In this document: positions 45,595 to 54,752 of the stretch, one piece after another
Layout of the letters: each line of letters opens with the position of its first letter
Numbering within the stretch: the stretch's first letter is position 1
The notes under the pieces: generated by a model
Seen by the model: only the letters and a program-made list of their open reading frames with translations
Database searches by the model: none
Told to the model about the DNA's origin: nothing
Program-made: the position numbers and the translations under genes
Assembly (NCBI GenBank): GCA_965262875.1
Contig: OZ253569.1
Span: 3,472,001 to 3,536,000, forward strand
DNA length: 64,000 bases
Direction: 5' to 3'
Source: JBALVT01 sp965262875
GTDB taxonomy: Bacteria; Pseudomonadota; Gammaproteobacteria; Pseudomonadales; Halieaceae

Positions 45595-46593
45595 TCAATT
45601 TTTAGCAAGCCCAGCTTCCCTCAGCGCTGGTAATACTTCTTGCGCCCACAGGGTCAAACTTTCCCAGGCCAAATCCGGGTGAATGCCTCCGCATAAGGGA
45701 TGAAACATAATGGGTTGTCGCTCGCTCATAAGCTCCGCCGCCGCAACAAGCTCATCGGGGCGGTACACTTTATAGGCGCCACTGGCGCGCAGATCATCTG
45801 TATTCGAATAGTGCTGATAGGGACTGTCGGTACCCGCTTTCTCAGCCCACGCTGCATAACTGTTCATCTCGTGGAGCACATGAGGAGCGATCTTCTCCCA
45901 GTACTCATCGGGAGAGTTGGAAACAAAACTCACCGTCGAGGGCGCATCGGGCATAGGGCCGGGATCGGGTTTCCCAAGCTTGGCAAGTTCCTCCCGGTAC
46001 ATCTCAAATATGCGAGGGCTTGTGGGGATAAAAAAGTCTGCGTGACCGGCAGCCCGGCGTGCCGCGGCACGACTGCTACCACCCATTAGAATAGCTGGGC
46101 GGGGCTGGGTATGAGGCTGCGGAGTGATAGTGATAGTGCGCCCCTCAAATTCAAAGGTATCACCGCTCCAGGCGCGATTTAGGAACGGCCCGATACTCTC
46201 CATATAGTCCCGGCGATCCGCTAGCGTTTTGCCAACCGCGGCAAATTCCTCTTCCCGATAACCGGCGCTAATGATCGGGATGACCCGTCCCTGGCTAATA
46301 ATATCCAGCACGGTTAAATCCTCCACCAGCTGCACTGGATCGTGCAGGGGTGCGATCAGGGCTGAGATAAACATCAACAAAGACTCTGTTCTGGAAGCCA
46401 CTGCCGATGCAAAAATCAGCGGCGCTGACAGGTAGCCGTCTTCAGCACCGTGGTGTTCGGAAATATGGACACTGGTAAAGCCGTTGTTTTCTCCCCAGCT
46501 ACATTGTGCGAGCGCCGCCTGGTACATTTCGGCCCGGCTGGCCTGACTAAAAGCAGGTTGGCGCATGTCGTAGCGCAGCATCATATCGGGCAT
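45595..46593 (-). CDS. LLM-class flavin-dependent oxidoreductase
   Basis: 332 residues, bacterial luciferase-like TIM barrel: SVHISEHHGAEDGYLSAPLIFASAVASRT (active-site EHH region), PLHDPVQLVEDLTVLDIISQGRVI, and RPAILMGGSSRAAARRAAGHADFF. It uses FMNH2 or F420 from a partner reductase. The substrate is unknown. It is 33 bp downstream of gloB on the same strand, so is probably co-transcribed with it. Confidence 0.9.
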   Translation of the reverse strand: MPDMMLRYDMRQPAFSQASRAEMYQAALAQCSWGENNGFTSVHISEHHGAEDGYLSAPLIFASAVASRTESLLMFISALIAPLHDPVQLVEDLTVLDIISQGRVIPIISAGYREEEFAAVGKTLADRRDYMESIGPFLNRAWSGDTFEFEGRTITITPQPHTQPRPAILMGGSSRAAARRAAGHADFFIPTSPRIFEMYREELAKLGKPDPGPMPDAPSTVSFVSNSPDEYWEKIAPHVLHEMNSYAAWAEKAGTDSPYQHYSNTDDLRASGAYKVYRPDELVAAAELMSERQPIMFHPLCGGIHPDLAWESLTLWAQEVLPALREAGLAKN

Positions 46594-46626
46594 GTTGTAC
46601 CTCAGTATTGTGTTAAGGGCACCGCC

Positions 46627-47418
46627 CTACCAGTTGTTGCGCAATTCCCGCAATTTAACAAATACGGTACGAGCATCCGGGTGCTCGCCAATCTCGGAAA
46701 AAGACTCCTGCAAGCGCGAAATAATGGTCGGGTTCTGCAGACGAAAGAAGGTATTTATCTCTTTCTCCAAACCAATATTCGACACCATGGCTGCATTCGG
46801 GTCCTGCTCTTGAACTTCATCGAGCAATCGCGCCGCTCTCGAGTTATCAGGCTCCCGGTCCAAAGTGAACTCGAGATTGTTGGTAAGATAATCATGGCCG
46901 GGATAGATCAAGGTGGTATCTGCCAACTGCGCGAGTTGTTCTGAAAATGTGCCGTAAAGCTCCTCGGGATGCCCCCCGTGATGGCAATTCCCCGCTCCGG
47001 CATTGAACAGCGTATCCCCGGAAAATAAACCTGGCGTGTCCGTGTGTGACAGCAAACAGATGTGGCTCATCGTATGTCCCGGTGTATCGAGCGCTTCCAG
47101 TTCAACGCTGCTGCCCACTTTCACAAGATCACCTGCGCTCAAACCCCGATCCATACCCGGGATCGTATCTTTAGCATTGGCATGTGCCAGAAGCTTCGCT
47201 CCGGTGGCGGCTATAACCGCGTCATTACCACCTATGTGGTCAAAATGGTCGTGGGTGTTCAGGACCTGTGTTATTTGCCAACCGCGAGCTTTAGCGGCGG
47301 CAAGGCACTTTTCATGATCCAGGGGATCAATGGCCATCGCCTCGCCTGTTTCTGGGCAGGCGATCAGGTAATTGAAATTACGGTAGGCATTCCCGGTCCA
47401 AATTTGTTCGACAATCAT
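46627..47418 (-). CDS. gloB: Hydroxyacylglutathione hydrolase (glyoxalase II)
   Basis: 263 residues of the metallo-beta-lactamase fold. Metal ligands are seen in NTHDHFDHIGG, GHTMSHICLL, SGDTLFNAGAGNC and YPGHDY. The C-terminal helical part has the glutathione-binding end EKEINTFFRLQNPTII (family: NPFLR). It hydrolyses S-D-lactoylglutathione in methylglyoxal detoxification. Middle gene of the esterase, gloB, LLM run. Confidence 0.9.
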   Translation of the reverse strand: MIVEQIWTGNAYRNFNYLIACPETGEAMAIDPLDHEKCLAAAKARGWQITQVLNTHDHFDHIGGNDAVIAATGAKLLAHANAKDTIPGMDRGLSAGDLVKVGSSVELEALDTPGHTMSHICLLSHTDTPGLFSGDTLFNAGAGNCHHGGHPEELYGTFSEQLAQLADTTLIYPGHDYLTNNLEFTLDREPDNSRAARLLDEVQEQDPNAAMVSNIGLEKEINTFFRLQNPTIISRLQESFSEIGEHPDARTVFVKLRELRNNW

Positions 47419-47462
47419 GGTGCTGCGACTCCTGTTATTTTAAAGCGCGAAGGCAAACAAGC

Positions 47463-48125
47463 CTATCCTAAAACTCGCTGTAACCAAACGCTGATGTCCT
47501 GCAATTGATCCATGCAAACCTCGTGTCCCATGGGATACTCTCGCCACTCAACGGAGTATCCGGCCTCCTCCAGGCTTGTATACGCCGCGCGACCCATCGA
47601 GATCGGTAGCACGGCATCGCTGTGTCCATGGCACACCAAAATAGGAATTTTCGCATTCACAGCAGTCTCTGGGGTGTTGAGAAATTGGGTATCTGCCATA
47701 AAGGTCGACAGTGCCAAAACACCCGCCAGAGGCTTCGAAAATTTTAGTGCAGTCTCAAAGGCAAGTACCCCACCTTGAGAAAACCCCGCCAACAGGATTC
47801 GCTCAGAGGGGACTCCATTATCTATTTCGTTTTGAATCAAGTCAGTCACGCTCAACACGGACTTCCTCAATCCAGGCAAATCCGTTGAGCCGCCCAAGCC
47901 AAAATCGAACCACGCTCGGGCCCGCTGGCCGCCAAAAGTTGTGACCGCCATTTCGGGCGCATGGGGGAATACAAATCGAACCGGCAGATTCCCGGGCAGA
48001 CGCAGCTGAGGGACAATGGGTTCAAAATCATGCCCATCAGCGCCGAGACCGTGCAGCCAAATAACGACAGCGCTGGGTTTACCGGAGGGATTAACTTCTA
48101 CTGTGGGCAGCGGTGTGCTCAACAT
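47463..48125 (-). CDS. Carboxylesterase (alpha/beta hydrolase, YpfH/EstB-like)
   Basis: 220 residues. The oxyanion region is VIWLHGLGADGHDF; the nucleophile elbow is GFSQGG, with Asp in HGHSDAVLP and His in PMGHEV. This is the small dienelactone-hydrolase-like phospholipase/carboxylesterase family. It acts on short-chain esters in the cytoplasm. It lies 44 bp upstream of gloB and may share its transcript. Confidence 0.92.
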   Translation of the reverse strand: MLSTPLPTVEVNPSGKPSAVVIWLHGLGADGHDFEPIVPQLRLPGNLPVRFVFPHAPEMAVTTFGGQRARAWFDFGLGGSTDLPGLRKSVLSVTDLIQNEIDNGVPSERILLAGFSQGGVLAFETALKFSKPLAGVLALSTFMADTQFLNTPETAVNAKIPILVCHGHSDAVLPISMGRAAYTSLEEAGYSVEWREYPMGHEVCMDQLQDISVWLQRVLG

Positions 48126-48319
48126 GTCATTTCCTGTTCTGGCTCTATATTCGGACCGCTAATATACACAAACTTGACTAGTTTCTCCGCCACTTGGTGG
48201 GGCATTCCATGTGCCTTTTCATAGCAGCAGGAAAGCCTAAAGTTCGGTCACGAATAGGCCGATACCCGGGTAATACGCTGAATCAGCTGCCAAGACTATA
48301 ACAATACCAAAGGTCAGAT

Positions 48320-48854
48320 ATGAACATCACAATGGACGCCGTACACACTTTTACGAGACAGTTTCTTGAGGTACTGACGCTACTCTTTGCGCTCGGTCTG
48401 GTACTGGGGTTCATCGCTATCGTCTATATGTATATTGCCGATAGGTTCCAGACTAAGCAGACCATACAACGCAATTATCCAGTGATCGGCCGCTTTCGCT
48501 ACTTGTTTGAGCATATGGGCGAATTTTTCCGTCAGTACTTTTTCGCCCAGGACAGAGAGGAACTGCCCTTCAATCGCGCCCAGCGATCGTGGGTATATCG
48601 AGCGGCCAAAAACGTGGATTCAACGGTTGCCTTCGGTTCCACTCAACCACTAAATCACCCTGGAGATTTCATTTTCCTAAATGGCTTGTTCCCGCCACTG
48701 GAAGAAGAAATTCTGCCTCTAAGTCCAATTCACTTTGGCGCAGGTTTCGCGAGAACGCCCTATGCCACCACATCGTTTTTTAATGTATCGGGAATGAGTT
48801 ATGGGGCCGTATCCGCCCCCGCTATTAGCGCACTATCTCGCGGTGCAAAAAAGG
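48320..48854 (+). pseudogene. FMN-binding glutamate synthase-family protein, truncated by IS-B
   Basis: The first about 178 codons remain. An N-terminal membrane helix (LTLLFALGLVLGFIAIVYMYIA) is followed by NYPVIGRFRYLFEHMGEFFRQYFFAQDREELPFNRAQRSWVYRAAK and then FFNVSGMSYGAVSAPAISALSRGAKK, where IS-B copy 3 begins at 48855. The family (a GltB-like alpha/beta barrel, about 500 residues) normally continues through the FMN and iron-sulfur sites, all missing. No continuation was found to the right of the IS. Confidence 0.85.
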
Positions 48855-50174
48855 GGTTCTACTGGGAATCCTGTGGGTAAAAGCCAAACAATGGTCAAGA
48901 ATGTGGTACAAGAGTCTTTTTTTATGGAGATATTCAAATGAAAGATACCGCGTTGTTTACCCAACTTTTGGGGCTTAGCGACCCATGGAAAATCACGGCT
49001 ATTACCCCGGATCTGACCGACAAATCAATTACCCTCCAGATAGATTGGCCAAAGGGAACGAAAGGCGCGTGTAGTGTCTGCCATGCCCTTTGTTCGGTTT
49101 ACGACCATCGTGAGCAACGCACATGGCGACACCTTGATACGATGCAGTTCAAGACGCAGTTAGTTGCTCAGGTTCCGCGTATTCATTGTAAAGCGCATGG
49201 AATCAAAAGCCTGAAAGTACCGTGGGCAGATACGCAGGCACGCTTTACGCATTTATTTGAGCGTTTCGCTATTGATGTGCTGTCGGCTGCCAGCAACAAG
49301 ACACAGGCCGCAAAACTACTTGGTCTGTCGTGGGATGAGGTGCATCATATTCAATCCCGAGCAGTGAAAAGAGGGATGGACAGACGCTCTGTTGAGGAAG
49401 TGAAACACCTTGGCATCGATGAAAAAAGTTTTCGCAAGGGGCAATCCTATGCCAGCCTGCTGTACGATTTGAATGCGTCCAGAGTGCTTGAGGTCGTGGC
49501 AGATAGAACGACGGAATCGGCAACCGCATTGCTGTCCACGCTTCCAGAACAGCAGCGTAATGAAGTAGCTGCTGTTGCCGTGGATATGTGGGTTCCATTT
49601 ATGACGGCAGTTGAGGCGACTTTACCGAACGCCGCCATTGTTCACGACAAGTTTCATATCGTCAGTTATCTTACAAAAATGGTTGACCAAGTCAGGCGCA
49701 AAGAAAATAAAACATTAAGAGCCGCCGGTATCAATGACCTGGTCGGGTCTCGCTATACCTGGTTACGCAATCCCGACAACTGGAGTGAAAAAGATGAAGC
49801 CACTTTTTATGGCCTTCAATCAAAGGGGTTGAAGGTTGCCCGAGCTTGGGCAATCAAAGAGACGCTGCTTGACCTGTGGACTTACAGCTACGATAAACCA
49901 GCCCGGGCGTTCTTTAAGAAATGGTACTGGTGGGCGACACATTCACGTCTAAAGCCGGTCATATCAGTCGCCAAGATGCTAAAGAAACATCTCGACAACA
50001 TAATGACTTACTTGAAACATCGCATCACCAATGCGACCGCAGAAGGATTTAATTCAAAGATTCAGACAATAAAATCGGCTGCCCGAGGATTTAGAAACTT
50101 CGAAAACTATCGAGTTTCAATTCTGTTCCACTGTGGAAAACTCAACCTCTACCCACAGGATTCCCAGTAGAACC
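48855..50174 (+). mobile_element. IS-B copy 3 (ISL3 family), with duplicated right-type end
   Basis: 1320 bp. The left end carries GGTTCTACTGGGAATCCTGT, which is the sequence of the right end in the other copies, instead of GGTTCTTCCGAG. Flanking octamers differ (AAAAAAGG left, GAAAATAA right), so there is no target duplication. The inside is like the other copies. Confidence 0.93.
48938..50170 (+). CDS. ISL3-family transposase (IS-B copy 3)
   Basis: 410 residues, intact. It has Thr in DRTTESATALL where copies 1 and 2 have Ala; copy 4 also has Thr, so copies 3 and 4 are the closest pair. All catalytic residues are present. Confidence 0.94.
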   Translation: MKDTALFTQLLGLSDPWKITAITPDLTDKSITLQIDWPKGTKGACSVCHALCSVYDHREQRTWRHLDTMQFKTQLVAQVPRIHCKAHGIKSLKVPWADTQARFTHLFERFAIDVLSAASNKTQAAKLLGLSWDEVHHIQSRAVKRGMDRRSVEEVKHLGIDEKSFRKGQSYASLLYDLNASRVLEVVADRTTESATALLSTLPEQQRNEVAAVAVDMWVPFMTAVEATLPNAAIVHDKFHIVSYLTKMVDQVRRKENKTLRAAGINDLVGSRYTWLRNPDNWSEKDEATFYGLQSKGLKVARAWAIKETLLDLWTYSYDKPARAFFKKWYWWATHSRLKPVISVAKMLKKHLDNIMTYLKHRITNATAEGFNSKIQTIKSAARGFRNFENYRVSILFHCGKLNLYPQDSQ

Positions 50175-50244
50175 GAAAATAAAGCGCTGCCAGACCAAGC
50201 ACTGTAATAGCAATTGTGAGACGATATCCTGTCTTGGAATTCAT
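50175..50244 (-). pseudogene. N-terminal fragment of a membrane or exported protein
   Basis: On the minus strand, ATG 50244 opens MNSKTGYRLTIAITVLGLAALYF, a typical membrane-anchor or signal sequence, and then runs into IS-B copy 3. The rest is not found on the other side of the IS. The fragment is short, so coding is inferred only from the signal-like composition. Confidence 0.4.
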
Positions 50245-50318
50245 TATCGTTTTTAACTCCGGTGTCGAGTTGTTTTGGGTTCCCCTCCATATTGCTAAGT
50301 TTGATGGGGTTTATCGTT

Positions 50319-50815
50319 ATGAGTCCAGCTTTTTTTGGAAGCAGCGTCCCAAAGGCCATTCTGCTGAGTTGTTTTTTACTGATTGGCGCGGGGCCCGTTT
50401 GGTCAGATTCGGCACCTGAGTTCTCGCTTCCCGATTCCACGGGTAAAACAGTTGCATTAGATGACTTCAAGGGCAAGCCACTAGTGCTGCATTTCTGGGC
50501 GAGCTGGTGCCCTTACTGCAAGAAAGTTCAGCCCGGCCTCGAAAATCTGGTGATTGAAAATGCCGAGCATAATTTAGTGCTCCTGGGTATTAACTTCCGT
50601 GAGGATGATGGTGTGAATCCACAGGAAGTGCTGTCAAAACGCGGTCACATATTCAAAACTCTGGTTCAGGGGGATGACGTCGCGCGTTCCTATGGCGTTA
50701 AAGGTACGCCAACAACGTTTTTATTAATCGAAGTGGGGAATTAGTCAACGTGACGAATACCTCAGATCCGAATGACCCGATACTGAGCCGTATTGCCGCT
50801 GCTATCATTCGCTGA
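50319..50815 (+). pseudogene. TlpA/ResA-like thiol-disulfide protein, frameshifted
   Basis: From ATG 50319, a signal peptide (AILLSCFLLIGAGPVWS) precedes a thioredoxin-like fold: FSLPDSTGKTVALDDFKGKP, active site FWASWCPYCKKVQP, and VARSYGVKGTPTTF with the cis-Pro. At the T5 run near 50717 the frame ends prematurely in LLIEVGN. With one more T the sequence continues as FFINRSGELVNVTNTSDPNDPILSRIAAAIIR to TGA 50813-50815, the expected family end. Such proteins reduce cytochrome c or outer proteins in the periplasm. It may be a real mutation or a sequencing error in the homopolymer. Confidence 0.83.
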
Positions 50816-50848
50816 TTTAGTTAGATAAGACTTATCCATAGGGACTTG

Positions 50849-50959
50849 ATGAGAACCCGCATTTACGCATTTTTTGAAGAGTATCGTCTGCTGGCAAAAG
50901 GTGGCAATAACCGGCTGGCCAAGTGGGCCAACTCTAGGTTAGCAGCTCTCACCGACTAG
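50849..50959 (+). CDS. Possible 36-residue small protein
   Basis: ATG 50849 with AGGG just upstream opens MRTRIYAFFEEYRLLAKGG followed by NNRLAKWANSRLAALTD and TAG. It is basic and helical, with no recognised family. It lies between the redoxin remnant and a truncated gene. Support is limited to composition and a plausible ribosome site. Confidence 0.35.
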   Translation: MRTRIYAFFEEYRLLAKGGNNRLAKWANSRLAALTD

Positions 50960-51071
50960 AGATCGCCCATTGCGAATACGTGGCGCAGGGGACGACTTAC
51001 CCCAACCGCTGGCCTATACTTACTGCGTATCGCTAACATCGTTCTATCGGGTATCGCGGGAGATATAAGAG

Positions 51072-51575
51072 GTGCGTAGGTTTTTCTCAGAGTTAAAACG
51101 GCGCCGTGTCTACCGTGCTGGACTATACTACGCGGCCGCAGCATGGCTGCTGGTTCAAATCGCTGACATCATTCTAGAGAACTTTAATCTTCCCGAACGT
51201 GTCATGCAGCTTCTTATTTTGTGCGTTGGTATCGGGTTCCCGGGCGTGTTGGTTTTGGCGTGGATTTTCGATATCGGTCCAGGCGGTATAAAGCGTACGG
51301 ACGCTGGTGATGAAGTGGGTGTTGAGGATTCAGCTCAAGCTGTCGACGCCGCTGTTGAAGTTGATGAACGACCAGGCATCGTAGTACTCCCTTTCGACAG
51401 TTTTTCAGATCAGCCTAGCGATCAAATCATCAGTGACGGTTTTACCGAGGATTTGACGACACTGCTCGCGCGCTTACCGGGCTTTTTTGTAATTTCTCGA
51501 AACACGGCATATTCGTACAGAGGGCTGAACAAGGATCTTCGTGAGATAGGCCGAGAGCTGGGCGTCCGTTATTTA
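51072..51575 (+). pseudogene. TolB-like/TPR adenylate-cyclase-type protein, truncated by IS-A
   Basis: From GTG 51072: FSELKRRRVYRAGLYYAAAAWLLVQIAD, a membrane helix, then VLVLAWIFDIGPGGIKRT, a second helix boundary, and after a linker IVVLPFDSFSDQPSDQIISDGFTEDLTTLLARLPGFFVISR and LREIGRELGVRYLV. This is the N-terminal part of large proteins (often 500-800 residues) that combine a TolB-like domain with TPRs or a cyclase domain. IS-A copy 4 starts at 51576 and removes the rest. No continuation was found after the IS block. Confidence 0.8.
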
Positions 51576-53056
51576 GTCGACCCTGAAAAACGCTTAACAT
51601 GTTGATTGTATTAGATAATACTGGGTATTTGTGAGATGATTTCGACCAGTTTCAAGCCTATTTGGCACTTAATCCGGTCGAAACAAAGGTGGCTCTCGAT
51701 GAAAGATTCTTCCCCCGATCACCATCAAATGAGTTTTATGGCTGCTGGGTTGATGGATCAACTCAATCCGAAACACCCTCTGTTACATCTTGCGCGAACC
51801 ATACCCTGGGACTTTTTTGAATCGGAGTTCGCTCCCTTGTATGCGGCAACTGGCAGGCCTGCCAAACCCGTACGCTTGATGGTGGGTTTATCTATTCTCA
51901 AGCATATGGAAAATGTCAGCGACGAGGTTATCGTGCAACACTGGGTACAAAACCCGTATTACCAGGCATTTTGCGGGGAGGTTGAATTCCAGTGGTCATT
52001 CCCTTGTGACCCATCCGATCTGGTGTACTTCCGCAAGCGAGTCGGCGAAAAGGGATTTGAAAAAATATTGGCATCCTCTATCACCATTCATGGTGAGAAA
52101 GCGGTCGAAGAGGAAGTCTGTATTGACACCACAGTACAGGAAAAAAACATCACCTTTCCCACCGATGCAAAGTTGTACCGAAAGATTATTGTTCGTTGCC
52201 TGAAATTGGCCAGGAAAGAAGGGATAACACTTCGCCGCAGTTATGCCAAGGAAATTAAGCAAAGAAAACTGGAATGTCGTTTTGCGGGACATCCCAGGAA
52301 CCGTGCCAAGGCCCGCAAAGCCGTTAAGCGGCTAAAGACCATTGCCGGTCGTTTAGTGCGGGAATTGGAGCGTAAACTGCCACTCGACATTCTGGAAAAG
52401 CTGGCAGAGGACTTTGCACTATTCCATCGTGGACTGAACCAGAAGCGAGGGGATACGAACAAGCTGTACAGCTTGCACGAACCCCATGTCTACTGCATGA
52501 GTAAAGGCAAAGAGCATAAGCGCTATGAATTTGGCACCAAGGTTTCTATCACGACAACTCGGGATTCAAAAATCATTGTTGGTGCCATGGCCTTTGATAC
52601 GAACAAATTTGATGGTCATACGCTGCCGGAGGTGCTGTTGCAATTGAAGCGGCTTAACAAACTGAAACCGGCCGTTGGCTTATGTGATCGGGGTTACAAA
52701 GGGAAGAAAAAGATCAATGACACGCGGATCATAATGCCCAGCACAGGTACTCGGGATACGGATAGTGCCTACCAGGTGCTGATGCGGAAACGTTTTAGAA
52801 AGCGGGCTGGCATAGAGCCGGTGATCGGCCACCTGAAGTCGGATCATCGATTGAACAAAAGTTATCTCAAAGGATTTGAAGGCGACCAGATTAACGTACT
52901 GATGGCTGCTGCTGCGTTTAACTTCAGGAAGTGGATGAGATTGTTTTTATTGGCCCCGAAAACGGCTTCCTTATGGAGTCGTTTAACGCAGTTTATTATC
53001 AAGCCACGGCATTACGGCGATGCCGTGATGGCCAATTAGGCTTTTTCAGGGTCGAC
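51576..53056 (+). mobile_element. IS-A copy 4, with unmatched flanks
   Basis: 1481 bp with standard ends. Left flank hexamer is TATTTA (51570-51575); right is TAGCTA (53057-53062), which is also the duplication of the adjoining IS-C copy 2. The mismatch implies recombination at this IS or loss of DNA. Confidence 0.94.
51699..53039 (+). CDS. DUF772-type DDE transposase (IS-A copy 4)
   Basis: 446 residues from ATG 51699, intact, and by reading identical in protein sequence to copies 2 and 5. Terminal and catalytic features are as in copy 1, apart from the C-terminal LFLLAPKT. Confidence 0.93.
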   Translation: MKDSSPDHHQMSFMAAGLMDQLNPKHPLLHLARTIPWDFFESEFAPLYAATGRPAKPVRLMVGLSILKHMENVSDEVIVQHWVQNPYYQAFCGEVEFQWSFPCDPSDLVYFRKRVGEKGFEKILASSITIHGEKAVEEEVCIDTTVQEKNITFPTDAKLYRKIIVRCLKLARKEGITLRRSYAKEIKQRKLECRFAGHPRNRAKARKAVKRLKTIAGRLVRELERKLPLDILEKLAEDFALFHRGLNQKRGDTNKLYSLHEPHVYCMSKGKEHKRYEFGTKVSITTTRDSKIIVGAMAFDTNKFDGHTLPEVLLQLKRLNKLKPAVGLCDRGYKGKKKINDTRIIMPSTGTRDTDSAYQVLMRKRFRKRAGIEPVIGHLKSDHRLNKSYLKGFEGDQINVLMAAAAFNFRKWMRLFLLAPKTASLWSRLTQFIIKPRHYGDAVMAN

Positions 53057-53062
53057 TAGCTA

Positions 53063-54723
53063 GTGCCTATCCATAAATGGATGTTTTTCTTAAAAACATC
53101 CTGTTTTGACTTTCCCGTTCCGGCTCGGAATTCTGCCGGCCATAAACTGACTGGAACCGTCACTTTATACCTTGTTTTCCTGAGTTTTTCCCGTAGATTT
53201 CCGCTGCACTGCCCATAAGCCTACAGATATTTCTCAACCGGAACCACCGTTGATTTTAGCCGGAGTCGAGTCTCGCCAAACGCATCAAGTTGTAGCTCAG
53301 AACCGATGTCCAGACATAAGCTTTAAAACCATCAAGACCTTTCCAGTTTGACTTCGTTGCGCCAAAGGCTCGTTTTAATTCCGAGATATTCCCTTCGACG
53401 CCCGCCCGGAAATTGCGCAATTGAGTAAACGTTTTTGATTTGACGCCCATGGCATGAAGCAATAAACCGACAGGCTTATTGAAGACCGTCCGCTTAACAC
53501 CCAGCGCCCTTCCCTTTATCACGTTTTCCTGGCTGGCATAGCCACCATCAGCCACTACCGAATGGGGCAGGCGGTGCAGCTTCGACCGGTGAAAATGTAG
53601 AACCGGCATAAATAAGCTGCTATCTGCAGGGTTCCCTTTTTCAATAGCCAGGTACGTGATGAACCCGCTTCTCTCACTGCTCAAATTTATCTTATGGCCA
53701 TATTGAACGTCTCGAAACCCCTTGACGATAATATCGGTGTGGGACTCAAATAGACTCACGACTTTCTCTGATGAGTGGACGCCCTCTCCTTGGATGACGC
53801 GGCGCTCTGTTTGGTTGATGACCCTCAGTGTCAAATCTCTGTATTGCTTTATCTGACTTAGCCACAATTTCTTTTTGTCAGATTCACAGGAGCCCACTTC
53901 TACGGTTTCCAGTCCCCGACCCACTTGCTTCAGTACAATTCTGACAATCTGCAATAATTTTGGATAAAGTACTTCTTTTCTAGCATTTTTTGCATTAAAA
54001 ATCTGAAATGCCAACGACTTCGAAGATTTGCGCTGGTCCGTAAAGCGAATTTTTACTCCAGTGATATTTTTACTTTTCATCAGCAGGCGACTAAGTACTC
54101 GAACGCCATCATTCAGGAGTTGGCTGTCACTGGGTGGCGCAATATTACTGGCGACAACCGTGCTATCGATGCGTAATTTTTCCATCGATAGTATGCCTGC
54201 TTTAAGCCAACTGACAGAGAGGGTCTCATGCACTTTTTCCAGCGTTTCTGGCCTGATACTCCGTATAGTTGACTGTAGCCCAGATCGACTGGGCATTGTT
54301 GTGGCAGGCAGCCGGGCAAAAGTACGGTAGGTCATTGAGTCCGACAAATTAAATGCCAATTGCTCGTAGCTGACGCGCAACAGTTGCTTCAAGAGCATGC
54401 ATCGAAAAATGGTTTCAACTGTTAAACCCGATCGACCTACCTTGGATAGCGATGCATCAATGAGGTCGTCGGCGACCAGAAGTAGTATTTCTGGATGTTG
54501 ATCCAGTCGGTTTGATAGCGCCCGAAGTTGGGTCCCAAATTCGTGTTTTGAGTAGTTTTCAAATATACTTGCCTGAGCAATGCGGGTCTCTCGCATGCGG
54601 AATCCTCTTGGTTTTTTTGTTTTTTGTTCACACCTTAAACTTAACAAATTCAAGAGGATTTTTTAATACCTTGCGAAAAATATTCCTTATATTTCAATGG
54701 ATTGAAAGTTTATGGATAGGCAC
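53063..54723 (-). mobile_element. IS-C copy 2 (ISNCY, ISDol1-like)
   Basis: 1661 bp, 15-bp inverted repeats GTGCCTATCCATAAA. Target duplication TAGCTA at 53057-53062 and 54724-54729. Its left edge joins IS-A copy 4 directly, the same IS-A/IS-C partnership as at 21.6-24.8 kb. Confidence 0.94.
53256..54596 (-). CDS. ISNCY/ISDol1-like transposase (IS-C copy 2)
   Basis: 446 residues from ATG 54596, with AGAGGA upstream. Identical to copy 1 except Leu for Ser in PVGLLLHAMG (one base difference). Intact. Confidence 0.88.
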   Translation of the reverse strand: MRETRIAQASIFENYSKHEFGTQLRALSNRLDQHPEILLLVADDLIDASLSKVGRSGLTVETIFRCMLLKQLLRVSYEQLAFNLSDSMTYRTFARLPATTMPSRSGLQSTIRSIRPETLEKVHETLSVSWLKAGILSMEKLRIDSTVVASNIAPPSDSQLLNDGVRVLSRLLMKSKNITGVKIRFTDQRKSSKSLAFQIFNAKNARKEVLYPKLLQIVRIVLKQVGRGLETVEVGSCESDKKKLWLSQIKQYRDLTLRVINQTERRVIQGEGVHSSEKVVSLFESHTDIIVKGFRDVQYGHKINLSSERSGFITYLAIEKGNPADSSLFMPVLHFHRSKLHRLPHSVVADGGYASQENVIKGRALGVKRTVFNKPVGLLLHAMGVKSKTFTQLRNFRAGVEGNISELKRAFGATKSNWKGLDGFKAYVWTSVLSYNLMRLARLDSG

Positions 54724-54752
54724 TAGCTAGGTAACTAAAGGGAAATATATTT

